A stretch of DNA of 64,000 nucleotides, taken from the NCBI GenBank assembly GCA_963556195.1, contig OY744535.1, positions 90,596,449-90,660,448 on the forward strand, written 5' to 3'. The first letter of the stretch is position 1; each line of letters begins with the position of its first letter. Origin of the DNA: Sepiola atlantica (lineage: Eukaryota; Mollusca; Cephalopoda; Sepiida; Sepiolidae). Shown here piece by piece: positions 11,451 through 22,494 of the stretch. Below the pieces are notes generated by a model. That model saw only the letters and a program-made list of their open reading frames with translations. It did not search any database and was not told the DNA's origin. Both the position numbers and the translations under genes were made by a program.

Positions 11451-11966
11451 TAGCATTATATGAAGTGAAATAATAAAATAAGGTGCGAATCAAATTTTAT
11501 TAGAATCTAATGTTCAGGCAAAGTATTTTAAACCTTGGATACATTTTTCACTGTCATTTACTCCATCGATTGCAAACAGATTTCCCGCTTGGATAACTTT
11601 TTCGTTTTCGGACTACCGCTCACCACCTGGATCACTTTTCAATCAACCTTTTGGATATCTTTCCTGAATATGTTTTAATTTGAGTGACTTGGATGAACTG
11701 TATAGCTTTAACAAATAAGTATGTTTTGAGCTGATATATTTGATGTTTTATATACTTTTTTGTATTTTATATATATTTTTATACATTTTCAAAGTTTAAT
11801 TTTATTACCTGCACTAATGTCATTGCGGTAATGATCCTCTGAGGAGAAGAATTTTTTTTTAAACTCATGAGTTAAGGACTTTAAGGTACTTTGCCTGAAC
11901 ATTAAATTTTAATAAAATTTGATTCGCACCTTATTTTATTATTTCACTTCATATAGTGCTATTAAT
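11451..11966. mobile_element. Terminal-inverted-repeat element, about 516 bp
   Basis: Arms of about 74 bp, 11451-11524 and 11888-11966, are reverse complements with few mismatches. The shared core contains GAAGTGAAATAATAAAATAA and GGTGCGAATCAAATTTTATT. The interior of about 360 bp has no coding frame and contains a hammerhead-like motif (11835-11878). It could be a MITE, or an inverted arrangement of Penelope-type termini, which the ribozyme-like motif would favour. Confidence 0.65.
11835..11878 (+). ncRNA. Degenerate hammerhead-ribozyme-like motif
   Basis: The CUGAGGA core (11839-11845) is followed by a weak A/U and G:U stem II. Stem III is AACUC/GAGUU (11862-11866 / 11869-11873), then A as the cleavage nucleotide. 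Stem I is UCCU (11835-11838) with AGGA (11875-11878). The GAAA core strand is damaged (TTAA at 11859-11862). The fold is as expected for a minimal type I hammerhead, but it is probably inactive. Confidence 0.35.
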
Positions 11967-12056
11967 GCTATATCCAGTATATTGAGCTTCAGTTTTATTG
12001 TGATGTTAGTTGCCTCATATCTTTTGTTGGATTAACTTAATAAATATCTGGTCTTA

Positions 12057-12068
12057 ATATAATATATG

Positions 12069-12100
<32 letters not shown>

Positions 12101-12112
12101 CGTGTGTGTATG
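12057..12112. repeat. (TA)n(TG)n microsatellite
   Basis: (TA) run followed by (TG) with one C interruption. Confidence 0.9.
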
Positions 12113-12310
12113 TACATAATATTACATGCGAACACCACTCGTCCTCACAGATAATTTCCAGATAATTTATAGCTCTATTGCATATTTAAAATTAAAACTT
12201 TATTGAATATTAAGCTTTATTTGTCTTTGGAAATGAATTCTCACGAAGATCCAATTTGAATTGTATAAAATGATTGCTTTTTATATTATCTCACACATAT
12301 ACATATATGG

Positions 12311-12601
12311 GAAGTTTGAATTACCTATTACACACTATCCTCGAGTGTCTTCGGGCTCTCTGTACAAAATTTTGTCAGGACCTAACATGACGATAATTCA
12401 CCTGACAAGTAAACACTTACCAACAATTTAAAAAATTACATAGTATTCGCAGCACAAATAAGATCCCATCAGCACTGGCATACACTTGTTAATACGAGGA
12501 ATAGTGCATCTTCTCCTAGTGAGGTTACTTCAAGTAACAACACTTAGCTTTATACTTTACCAGACTTGATGAATTCTTGTCCTGGAATCAGCTAGCAAGA
12601 T
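12311..12601 (+). repeat. Dispersed repeat of about 290 bp, copy 1
   Basis: Aligns over its whole length with 57343-57630 in the same orientation. Shared blocks include ATCCTCGAGTGT, CAAGTAAAC, ACATAGTATT(T/C)GCAGCACA, ATACGAGGAAT and GATGAATTCTTGTCCTGG. No coding frame survives. Family unknown; the 45-kb separation shows it is interspersed. Confidence 0.8.
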
Positions 12602-13167
12602 AGCCGAATCGCTTATCTACCCCCACTGATTGTTCATCTATTACGCTAATTCCTCTTCACTGCCATGCGTCCTAAACTTCCCTAGTCACCTCAACTGCAA
12701 CTCTTCTTTTCCCGATAGACTAGGGATCAGACCTCTTCGACTTATTCCTTATTCCGGCCATTGTAAGGGATTTACTCCTATTACTTGTGTACGACGAAAT
12801 AACGCTATGCTCTTCCCCAGCATTATTCATGGGTTGGCCTCTCTCACTCTTTTTTTTAATACACATATGCTGGAAACGGATATTCAGAATAAAAACTTCA
12901 ATAACTGCAAGTGTTATACATAGTAATTCTACTTATAGCTATCGTAATAATTGCGGATTTAATTCAACATAAGTATGCGTTATGTGATAAATTAAATAAA
13001 AACAGCGAACGACAGCGCGTAAATACTTAACTTAGTAATAGATTCCCATCTAGTAAATCATGTATGTGCCATTAAAATAAAATGCATTCAAATAAAAAAT
13101 CGCGATTGTTCTATAGTAAATGAATCATTGTAATATAATGTTTCTATGATGTAATTTGCTCATATTT

Positions 13168-13171
<4 letters not shown>
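12602..13171. other. AT-rich stretch, no gene seen
   Basis: Short plus frames at 12630-12972 overlap each other and show no motif. Confidence 0.45.

Positions 13172-13239
<68 letters not shown>
13172..13239. repeat. (CA)n(TA)n microsatellite
   Basis: About 17 CA units followed by about 15 TA units, directly outside the Penelope-like 3' region. Confidence 0.95.
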
Positions 13240-13243
<4 letters not shown>

Positions 13244-13272
13244 AAGTTATGAAAATATATTTATGGCAATCA

Positions 13273-13321
13273 AGCTACACAGAGGCTCTCGCGTTTCATC
13301 CCCGGAGGGAATCTTCAGGCT
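13273..13321 (-). ncRNA. Hammerhead-ribozyme-like motif
   Basis: Minus strand 13321 to 13273. Stem I AGC pairs with GCU. The core is CUGAAGA (13318-13312). Stem II is UCCC/GGGA-type with a UCCG loop (13311-13298). GAAAC is at 13297-13293. Stem III starts ACGC/GUGU with a bulged G and a small loop. The cleavage nucleotide is A (13276) after GUGU. All core strands are present. The base pair next to the core in stem II (10.1-11.1) reads U.U where G-C is usual, so activity may be reduced. Confidence 0.5.
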
Positions 13322-13643
13322 AAAATGCATGGAGTTATTTTTGCCGGGTGTTTTTATATATACACGGCTTGCTAGTTAACCAATCAGATTCTTTATTTTT
13401 CTCTCAGCCAATCGTTGGGCTTCCCGCGAAGAAAGGCTTTGTTGGTGTCACTCCCTATATTGTCTCCTATTGTTTCTTATCAATGGATGTGCCTATATTC
13501 TGTTTCCTTTGTTGTGTCAATATAATGGGGGAATTTATTTTAACACGTGGTTCCTTGTATTTCTATTTTAAGTTTTAATTTTTAAATTGTTGATTTTTTT
13601 GTTTTTTTGTTTTTTTTGTTTTTTTAAATCTATTTATTTATCG

Positions 13644-13799
13644 TTAGCCTAAGGTAAATTTAATTCTGTGTAAGCAGCTGTTTGCTATTTCACTTCTAGA
13701 ATTTAGTAGATTTCGGGGATCTTTAAAATTTAGGATTTCGTATTTTTCATTCATGCATAATCTACACGGGTCGTCTAAATTTCTACATGTACTGGTCTG
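13644..13799 (-). pseudogene. Penelope-like ORF C-terminus (partial)
   Basis: A 51-codon minus frame ending at TAA (13644-13646). It reads C-RNLDDPCRLCMNEKYEIL, then NLLNSRSEIANSCLHRIKF. The C-x2-C, the EK and the LLN-RSEI-x3-C-x2-(H) spacing match the segment after the GIY-YIG endonuclease domain in Penelope-like ORFs, as I recall the family. The frame breaks upstream and the GIY-YIG core itself is not recognisable, so this is a fragment. Confidence 0.6.
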
Positions 13800-14411
13800 T
13801 CTTACTATTTTTTTACTCAATTATTGGTGAGTGTCCATTTTCTTTAAATTACCTGTGCAGGTGTAGGCAATATCAACAAAACAAACACCTGTAACAAATG
13901 TTTTTATTAATATGAAATACTATATTTAATTAGATTAAACACCTGTTTTGGCGAGGCACAAAGTGTAGTATCTGATCGGTCAGTGAAAAGAAGTCCTTCT
14001 AGACTAAATCAATTTTAATTTTTGTTTTATTTTAGGCAAGCTGAATTTTTCTTTACATTAAAAACCGACCTTGTGTCTAACTTTTCCCTCGTGGGGAGAC
14101 AAGTAAACAAGCACACCTGGAACGAGTAAAAAATGATTGTACACTAATCAAGAAATGCGTACGTATGATTCGTCTATTCGATCAACAATGAAATGCTATT
14201 TCAAACTAGAACGGGGCAAGCGGACAACCCCATCGATCAGAGAAAAAGTATCGGACAACGAAAGTATGGGACAAAGTTTTATCTGGGCCACAATTCTTCA
14301 TATTCTATGACGTATACAAGTAGTGTATGCAATGGAAACGTTCATGACTAAATAAATATTCATAGCCGATCAGGATGCTAAAATTAGACATGATTTTTAC
14401 TTTGAAAGATA
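13800..14411. other. AT-rich stretch, no gene seen
   Basis: Probably includes unrecognised decay of the Penelope-like element. No frame is supported. Confidence 0.4.
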
Positions 14412-15310
14412 CACACGAGGGGCGTTCAATAAGTAATGCCCCTCACCCATAGCAGTAGATTAATGAAACTTGGCACAGTTATTTGTCTTTCTCTACATAA
14501 CAACCACCCAGAGTTGTGCATTTCTCCCACCGTTTGATGCTGCTCTGGACACAGTTTTTGTAGAACACCCCAGGTTGGTCCTCCAACCACGTCGTAAGTT
14601 TCATGGCCGGGAAGAGATAAAAGTCAGAGGGTGCAAGGCCAGGAGAGTAATAGGGATTGGGGAGGATTTCATAGCCACACACCAGTGCTTCTGATCTGAC
14701 GACATGCGAGGTGTGGACCGGAACGTTGTTCTGTAGGAGGAGGATACCTTTGCTGATCTTGCATCGCCTCTTGATTTTGATAGCTTCTCTTAATTTCATC
14801 AAAAGTGAAGCGTAATAGGCTCCTGTAATTGTGGTACCCTTTGCCAGGAAATCTGTCATCACTACTCCGTCTTGGTCCCAGAAGACTGTGAGCATGACCT
14901 TGCCAGCGGAGAGCTGCACTCTTGCCTTCTTTGGAGGTAGAGAGTCCAAGTGGTTCCAATGCATTGACTGGGCTTTAGTTTCTGGATCATAGTGATTGAC
15001 CAAAATTTCATCCTGTGTAATCAGTCGTTTGAAAATTCATACAGACACCTTATGCATATGCAAATAGTCATGAATGATAGTTTCCGCATACCCTGTACTA
15101 ATCTTAACCTCTTGGGCTATTTGGCGAATAGTAATGTGTCGATCTTCAAAAATGGCAGCCTCAACTTGACGGACAGATACCTTATAAATGGCAGAAGAGG
15201 GACGACCAAGTCCGAAAGCTGTTTCCAGCGTTTTACAAGGGCATATGATGGGACATCATCACCATCAGTTTCTTTCATTTCATCAAAAGTCTCCTTTGGT
15301 GTGCGTCATT
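14412..15310 (-). pseudogene. mariner transposase fossil
   Basis: A cut-and-paste DNA transposase of the mariner group, minus strand, broken. From the N-terminal side: TPKETFDEMK (about 15300-15270) and YALVKRW; a frameshift near 15215; then VEAAIFEDRHITIRQIAQEV with SIIHD-like TIIHDYL; a stop; then a 174-codon frame (15003-14479) with QDE-HYDPETK, SAGKVM-VFWD, NNVPVHTS and YSPGLAPSDFYLF. The first catalytic Asp (QDE) and the third (APSD) remain. The second is Asn in NNVP, 34 residues before the third, as DD34D requires. The left inverted repeat, ACGAGGGGCGTTCAATAAGT, survives at 14415-14434; the right one is not found. The linker before QDE is deleted. Confidence 0.9.
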
Positions 15311-15806
15311 TCAAATACAAAACCGGATCACTGTGCGACACTAAACTGGCTCCATTTAACATTTGTTCAAACACCTGCAAATCAGAAACCACAATTAGTT
15401 AAGAGCTGTTATTTGGAACATAACCCATACAGATATAAATCATTACACATGCAAAATTTTATCAAGATCAGTTGAAATTCGATCAATATCGACAGTGACG
15501 AGAGGCTTCAAATACTAAACTGAATTGGCCACAGCATGGGATGAGTAACAGGGCTCTACGAGGACTAGAACTGAGGTTATCGATGAAGTGAAACTTTTAC
15601 CCTATTCGTAAAATCAATTTTTACCTGGATATCCTAACATTAAATAAATTCTATGTTCGATCATGACCAATATTTGTACAAGATTTAGAGACTTTGTCAT
15701 GCGATCAAAAAAATATAGTGGCAAACAAACTCGACCGAAAATTAAAAAAAAACCTTGAGATAAGTAACTAGCAGGATTTTCTTTCCTTTGACGAGTATTC
15801 GGCTGG

Positions 15807-15809
<3 letters not shown>
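15311..15809. other. Unassigned AT-rich stretch
   Basis: No supported gene. Presumably beyond the lost right end of the mariner fossil. Confidence 0.4.

Positions 15810-15878
<69 letters not shown>
15810..15878. repeat. (TA)n microsatellite
   Basis: Uninterrupted TA run of about 69 bp. Confidence 0.98.
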
Positions 15879-15880
<2 letters not shown>

Positions 15881-16049
15881 AAAAGTAGACATGAACAGGG
15901 AAAAAATCTACATAATTTCCACCGGATTTATAAAAAGTGGTCGATAGTTAATAGAGCTATCTATATAATTATTTGTTATTCATACAGACATGTACAAAAA
16001 GCCACTACACATACATGTCGGTGTAAAAAAGTATGATCTTTCACAGAGA

Positions 16050-16300
16050 TGTTCATATTGGGAAAGCCAGGCTTGTATATTGCCTTGCCACTTGATTTTC
16101 ATCAATCTACAGATGCCAGTCATGTGGAAAGTGTTCAGTTTCTTGACGCGTCTGGCATATACAGTCCAAGTCTCGCAACCGTACATGAGGATGGTAAGAA
16201 TCACAGGTGTGTATACCTGAAATTTCTCTACGCTCCCATACAGTGGATCGAACACGTCCGAAGGCAGCGCAAGATGTGGCCAAGCTGCAGTCGACTTCAT
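16050..16300 (-). pseudogene. Non-LTR retrotransposon RT C-terminal fragment
   Basis: A minus frame reads DPLYGSVEKFQVYTPVILTI, LMYGCETWTVYARRVKKLN and FHMTGICRLMKIKWQ. This is the post-catalytic segment seen in many LINE polyproteins (YGCETWT, then HMT, then IKWQ). Catalytic motifs are absent, so it is a short 5'-truncated fossil. The frame continues past IKWQ without family resemblance. Confidence 0.85.
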
Positions 16301-16884
16301 TGTCTATGTGTACAGCCTTGGCCTAAGTAAGTGAAAATGGACATGGTTTGTAGGTCGGTTCACCGAATTAAGATACATATCGTTTTCCCTTTTTACATAT
16401 CGTTTTCCCGTTTTTCTTCTTTATGTCCAAAGTTGTTGCACGCTTCGGAAAAACGTCAACGATGTGTTGCGTGTTTGGCTCTGTGTTGGCATTGAGGACA
16501 CAGTCAATAGCAAACAGGTATCGTATTATTTAGTCCAGTCAATCTAGCTGATTCTTTGGCTGAACCTCAAACACACGTTTTTAACTTGGATATTGGGAAT
16601 GAATAACCTCTATTTCAGATAAAAGAAAGTTTACCAAAATTAGCCTTGCGCAATGGGGTCAACGGGCCAATCTGTAAATATTGCCACCGATTCTAGCGTC
16701 CCCTCTCTCAACTCAATTTCTGTAAATTCATCTTCAAAAATACCAAATAAAGCAATGTTAAATTGGATAAAACCAACAGTTTTCATAAAGTTAAATATAA
16801 TTAAAACTACTTATGCCTTATTTTTGTCTCTTTTGATGTATTACTGCAGGAGCTTAATATTCTGTCATATTCTAATTTCAGGTT
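16301..16884. other. Unassigned stretch
   Basis: No coding frame that I can support; may include decayed sequence of the adjacent elements. Confidence 0.4.
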
Positions 16885-18295
16885 GGTCAAAGTGAAGTAC
16901 CGATAATTATGGATGCTGACAAGTATGCTATTTGCAACAATGAACTGTCCAGAAATAAAGAAATATTCATCTTCAGCCAGAAGCGCATCGATTCCATTAA
17001 CAGAGCTTCTGAACAACGTGAAGAGAACATCATAATTCAGATTGGGCAACGTCTTCACAAGAAATGCAGACAGCGTTGAATTAACTCCAAATACATAGAA
17101 ATTGACCGTAAAAACAGGTTCACACACGAGTAAATGCTATTCCGTGCAGGCCGCTTTGTATGTGTGTTTAACTTTAAGGAACAATGATAGAAAGAACAGA
17201 GGTGTTGATGTTTCCCATGTAGAAACTATTGAGTTTAAGTATAAAGTATAAAGTGTTAAACGTTTGTGAGAAAGTCCGTTAAAATGATGGCCGGTCATCC
17301 ACTGTTAAAGGTAGAATAGGTTATGTAGCTTACCTTGTTTTAGAAGAAGCACGTTATCACATAACATGTTTTGCGAACTTCGATTCTAGTAAAACCATTC
17401 TCTTTTGCTTATTCTACTGAGAAACAAAATCTTGGTAGACCAAATGATTCAGAGAGAAAGCAGGCATTTCTAGAAGTTGCTAAATATTTACAGCAAAATG
17501 ACGAGGAAACAATCATCATTGTCGATCTTGTTAAAATAAAATGGAAGAAATTCTGGAGGACACTGGCTTTAAACCATAACATACATGAAATCTCAATTGT
17601 TAGAACATTTCAAAGACAAAATCATTGTGACTGAAATTAATTGGAAACATAATGTTGGTACTAAAATGTATCCTCCATGAATTCTATGCACAGAGCCGCT
17701 TAACAGACAATTCAGAATTAGAGGCCATTAGAATCATAGCCAAGCTTATCAAAAATGACATTAAAGGTATCTATACAAGTTCAGAATATTACCCGTCTAA
17801 GAATGATCTTGAACAGAATACAGTTTTTTTAATATGTTCCTAAAACATTGTTGATCTTTCTCAGGAAGATATTTGCAGGCAAAGAAAATGATTTGAAACT
17901 TGCATCAGTTGGTCAGGCGATAATGCAGGCTGCTAAACCCAGAGTTATCCTTGCACCTTTGCTGTTTTGTTTTGCAGTGGAAATGCATGACCAATTAGGA
18001 TCGAGGTTTTAATTGACAATCTGAATAAGCATGGCTTCTCTGCATCTTACTCGGAAGTCCAGAAATTCGAATAAAGTTTCTGTTCATGGCGCTGAAACTA
18101 TATCCCCTGTTGAAACTGAATTTGTGCAGTTTGTAGCTGATAATATGAACCATAATGTAAGGAGTATTGATCGATTGAATACATTCCACTGTATGGGCAT
18201 CATAGCATCTTTTACGCACGGGAAATTAAAGCAAAACCAGTTCCAAGTATTCACGTCCTTTCAGAAGATATAATAAGGTTTAGAAGGATCAACAT
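16885..18295 (+). pseudogene. Decayed repetitive ORF of unknown function
   Basis: A string of plus-strand blocks in consistent order broken by frameshifts and stops: QKRIDSINRASEQREENIII (from about 16977), a short FNFKE block (about 17168), EKQNLGRPNDSERKQAFLEV (17423-17482), VAKYLQQNDEETI (17478-17516), LASVGQAIMQAAKPRVILAP (17899-17958), and FVADNMNHNVRSIDRLNTFH (18130-18189). The order and the words GRP, QAIMQAA-PRVILAP and DN-HN-R-D-NTFH match a repetitive protein family that I recall from molluscan gene sets without a known function. At least five lesions are visible. It is likely a transposon-borne or retrocopied gene fossil. Confidence 0.65.
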
Positions 18296-18571
18296 CAAGT
18301 ACTTAGATTCACAGCACACCAGAAAACCACCAGTTACATTACGTCGGGTTTCTGGTATCAAATAAATACGGCTCTTTACAAACAACAACAACACACAAAC
18401 TCATGAAGACGGTCGCGAGATCGAAAGCGCTCGAGAAATGGCCCAAGACACAAGATTAGGCTCCATGATCCATAGATTGATACCAGAAACCCGACGAATC
18501 GCTCGCAGAGTCGAGAACCTGACCAGAAAGATCATAAAGAGGGAGAACTCCGTGGTCTTCAACGACATATG

Positions 18572-18620
<49 letters not shown>

Positions 18621-19247
18621 TCTTGCTTATTGTACGCTTTTATTCTCAAAAACATTTTTTAGAAACGTAGTATGTGAATCGCATTACTAATACAATCCCC
18701 TCGTAAGCAACTTTTATTTTGTTCATAAAAAATATAAAACATCTGTATACACAACAGTATATACAATTGGTACATTTTTTTAATGAAACCTGATTTATTG
18801 ATCGTCATAATCTTAATAATTGCTATATTAATAAGTTTCCAATCGGAAATATTTCCGATTTCAATTACTTACGCTTCTAATTTTACTCAATTAAACCAAT
18901 GCTGACATAAAATATAAATTCGCTGACACAGAGCATTGTTTTATCTGCTTGTTTAAATTCAGAAATTGATTATTATGGTGTTCAATAATTGTAGCTGGAA
19001 TGACGTTTATAAAGCTTATACATGCTCTAAAGTTGGATTTATATCTGTGATAGAATAGAACAAAGTGCACTTCTTGATTATCTCTTAATCACAACCAACG
19101 TCGTCTTCATCCGCATCATTTTTCGGCCTTCATCGCGGTCTATCGGCAAACCAAGTTGAAAAATTAATGGGTTTACAAAACAAGACACAAATATACAGGC
19201 GACAAAGTTGGATTGGACATATTCATTACAAATATTGCACTAGTTCA

Positions 19248-19282
<35 letters not shown>

Positions 19283-19928
19283 TTTATGCGTGATGTTTTT
19301 GGAGTGTGTATGTTTGTATGCAAGTAGAAACATGTGATTGGTTGACCAAAACAAATAGACATAGTACACATTCCTAAAAAAAGAGAAAGAGAATATATTT
19401 CACGTCAATATCTGAGTTCAGATATCACGTGTCAAAAGGATTGCTTAAAACTAGATACGTGGTTTCTCAATTAAAAAAGATACCATAATATAATAGTATC
19501 AATCATTATATGTATATTTTAAAACAAAGTCACATTTTTGATAACCCGCAAAAAGTACAGCTAAATGGTATTCGGCATTAGTTCAAAGCTACATTTTCTG
19601 CTTAAAAATTAATTAATTATAGTTTTTTTCTAATAAAAGCAATGCGTAAATGCATTCATCTTTCTCTCGGATACAAATACTAAGTTACTTATATTTTTCA
19701 CGAAATTTGAGAAATAGTTTTCTTTCGTACATCCTATAAAGCTTGGTAGACATGGAAATTGTACAAATACAGCTTAAAGAAACGGGTATAAACTTGTATG
19801 GATAGAAAATATTGCATAAACGAAACGCGATGTAATGTACATTAGTTCTATTAAGTTCAGCGTTTATTTTTAGTCAGAAGCATTTCTGATGATCAAATAA
19901 AACTGCAGTAAAATGTTAAGCTATGTAC

Positions 19929-19966
<38 letters not shown>

Positions 19967-20470
19967 ATGTGTGTGTGTGCGCGCGTTTCTTTTATCCTCA
20001 TTAATTAATATTACATCAGCATAATTGGATACGCCTATGACATTACATATCCATTTACTTGATACTAAAATCCTTTAGGAATATATTATCCAATCATTTT
20101 CAGTTCGTTTAATGGCTTCATGAAAGGGATTTGCACGAGTTGGTATTGCAGGTCGCATTTGGAGTTCCTAATTGTCTAATGGTCCATGAATCCAGCGTTC
20201 AACAAATCTCACACAGAATATTCTATAAGAATATTGAAATCTTCAGTTGCAGAGTAAAACATCCTTAATCACTCACTTTTACATTTTCTGCAGGCATAAA
20301 TTTGGCTCGGAATATTTGGAATCTGGAAATAAATATGTCTACAATCCATTATTCGAATGTTGGGATGCCAATGAAAAACCAATATATTAGCGCATCTCCA
20401 TGGTTGTGCAAGTAACAGAGAAAATAATAGTGGAAAACTGCAAGTATTAAAGATAGAAAAGGAAGTTTAC
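18296..20470. other. Unassigned AT-rich stretch with three TA tracts
   Basis: (TA)n runs lie at 18577-18617, 19249-19278 and 19930-19963 (the last followed by (TG)n GCGCGC). No gene is supported. Confidence 0.45.
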
Positions 20471-20621
20471 TCAAATATATAAGGTGATATATCTGTAGTA
20501 ATTGGTCTATCTACGATTAAGCTGTACCACCATTCGCTATCTAAGGGCAATTCTTGGATGGTAAGAGAAACGTTTACATATTCACCCGCAAGAAGCTTGC
20601 ACAAGTTCTGCAACGCTTTAT
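20471..20621 (-). CDS. Candidate internal exon (151 nt), unknown protein
   Basis: The minus strand has a pyrimidine-rich acceptor ending TTTTGTTCCTAG directly before 20621. The open frame then contains KALQNLCKLLAGEYVNV, LTIQELPLDSEWWYSLIV and DRPITTDISPYIF. A donor GA/GTAAAC follows at 20470. The peptide is compositionally normal, unlike the low-complexity frames around it. No domain is recognised and no second exon was found, so this is a hypothesis. Confidence 0.35.
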
Positions 20622-22403
20622 CTAGGAACAAAATGCAATTATGAACAATAATAGAATCGTCTATACAAAAGAATATCAGATCCAAAAGAAATTGTAAATA
20701 TAACAGTGAATTATTTTTACATTTAAAATTTCCTGGATACTTTAAAAAACAGGTATTTTTTGTTACGTATCATTAGTTTCATGACATTATTTTAATGTAA
20801 AACCGTTGCTGGATTTACAAATACGCATCGTTTTATTCAAACACTGAGAGAATTTACCAATATAGAGCCACGGTCGTCGAAATATAAGGCCTGGCAACCG
20901 AATCGAGTTTTTCTGGTGACGTTTATGAAAGTGGGAGTAAGAGCCACTATCAATGATGACCGGGAGTGCCCGAACGCGCTTAACGCGCATGCGTCCATCT
21001 GTAATCAGAGCAGGTAATCAGTCTATAAGATTATTCATTGACTTGAAAATCATTGTTAACTTGTTCCTGCTTCTGTGATGTGATTCCCTTACCAAGAACA
21101 CGGCTACTCTCCTAAGGATTATTTATTCACTTGGAAATCATTGTTCACTTGTATTTGCTTGTTTATAGATGTCAAGCGCGTAAGAAAATACGAATTTGTA
21201 ATTTTTCATGTTTGATCTACTTTTAATTTGGGGGGGGCGTTTAGATGTGTATATGAAGAACAACACTGTCAAAGAATATTGATCCATCTTCTTGTGTTTA
21301 TAAACCAAGAGATCTTTCGATGCAGTATAACTGCTACTAATATTTTCAGTCAATGTAAACCAGGCTGTCATAACAATCATCTCAAACATTAAGAATAACA
21401 TGGAAGGAATTAACTTATTTAAAGAAAGTATATTTAATCAGACAAATAATTTTTCATAGAAAAATTTAGGTTTTAAAAATTACAAAAATTAAGACAACAC
21501 CATTTTATTATTAAGTATCAATTTAAAGTTGCCTGTCTAGTCTACGCAAATTACGCGAAATATTACATTTGCACTCGGATTTCAAAGAAAGTACTGAATT
21601 CATTATATTCCGTGATCATTAATTAATATATACTGAAAATTCTATTAAAATTGGTTGATTTCCTGAATTTGGATGAATTTTTAAGTGAAAGGAGTGGTCA
21701 AAATGGGCATAGTCTGACTGTTCGACAGACCTCGTTTATTACCTTAGAGCATGACGTCATTTTCCAGTGCTCTGGCCTCTATTACGACGACAGTGATAGA
21801 GCTTTGCTAACATCTCTTGTTAACAAGGAACAGATTTAGTTATTTCTTTAGACTACTAGTTAATAAAAGACAGAAACAAAAACATTTTCCAAACGGGGTA
21901 ATGTCGATATTGTATACTTCATTTTGATGTAAGCACTGGTACTCCCTTGTCTTTTAATTCAAATTTGGCAAACATTCTTTACCTTTTTTCTAACCATCAA
22001 GTAAAGAATGTCTAAAACCCAGTTACATTATCTTTAGAGTTTCGACGTAGTTAAAGAACATTACTATTTTGCATATTCTTAAATGTCCCATTCAGTCAGT
22101 ACCAACTAAATACGTATTATTCGAAGTACATGTCTACTTAATTTGATTCGCCATGGAAAAAAATTCCCTACAAATTGAACATTTGTCCAGTCACATCAAG
22201 CGCGACTTTCTTTGTAAGCAATACATTTGTTTTACAGTTTTGCACGCTCGAGTTGAAATTCATATTAAATATATTGTTTAAACATTATAAGATGCATTTT
22301 GTTTCTTATTTCCATGTGTCAATTCCGTTTGTACTTTCAACATTCATGAAACTTGTATATTTATTCTTACTTCAGAATGTGAACTTTATAGAATTGTAAT
22401 TAT
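20622..22403. other. Unassigned stretch, intron-like
   Basis: A minus frame at 20787-20990 (67 codons) is compositionally normal but unrecognised. Nothing else is supported. Confidence 0.4.
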
Positions 22404-22494
22404 ATGTATTCTTAATTATTTATAAATATTCTTAATTATTTATAAATATTCTTAATTAGTTATAAATATTTTTAATTAGTTATGAATATTCTTA
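22404..22494 (+). repeat. 20-bp tandem repeat, about 4.5 copies
   Basis: Unit TATTCTTAATTATTTATAAA with late copies degenerating (TTAGTTATGAA). Confidence 0.9.

Larger units (their letters stand above)
13240..13799 (-). mobile_element. Penelope-like element, 3' end fragment
   Basis: Minus strand. It holds the C-terminal end of a Penelope-like ORF (13644-13799), then about 320 bp of untranslated sequence, then a hammerhead-like motif close to the outer end next to a microsatellite. Hammerhead motifs near the ends of Penelope-like elements are established knowledge, so the order ORF end, UTR, ribozyme supports the assignment. It is a 5'-truncated remnant. Confidence 0.6.

Noticed and set aside
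11031..11493. YIYIYI-type proteins here and at many other TA tracts
   Set aside because: Translation of (TA)n and (TG)n microsatellites.
14470..15475. Plus-strand frames overlapping the mariner fossil
   Set aside because: Shadows of the minus-strand transposase, whose motifs are clear.
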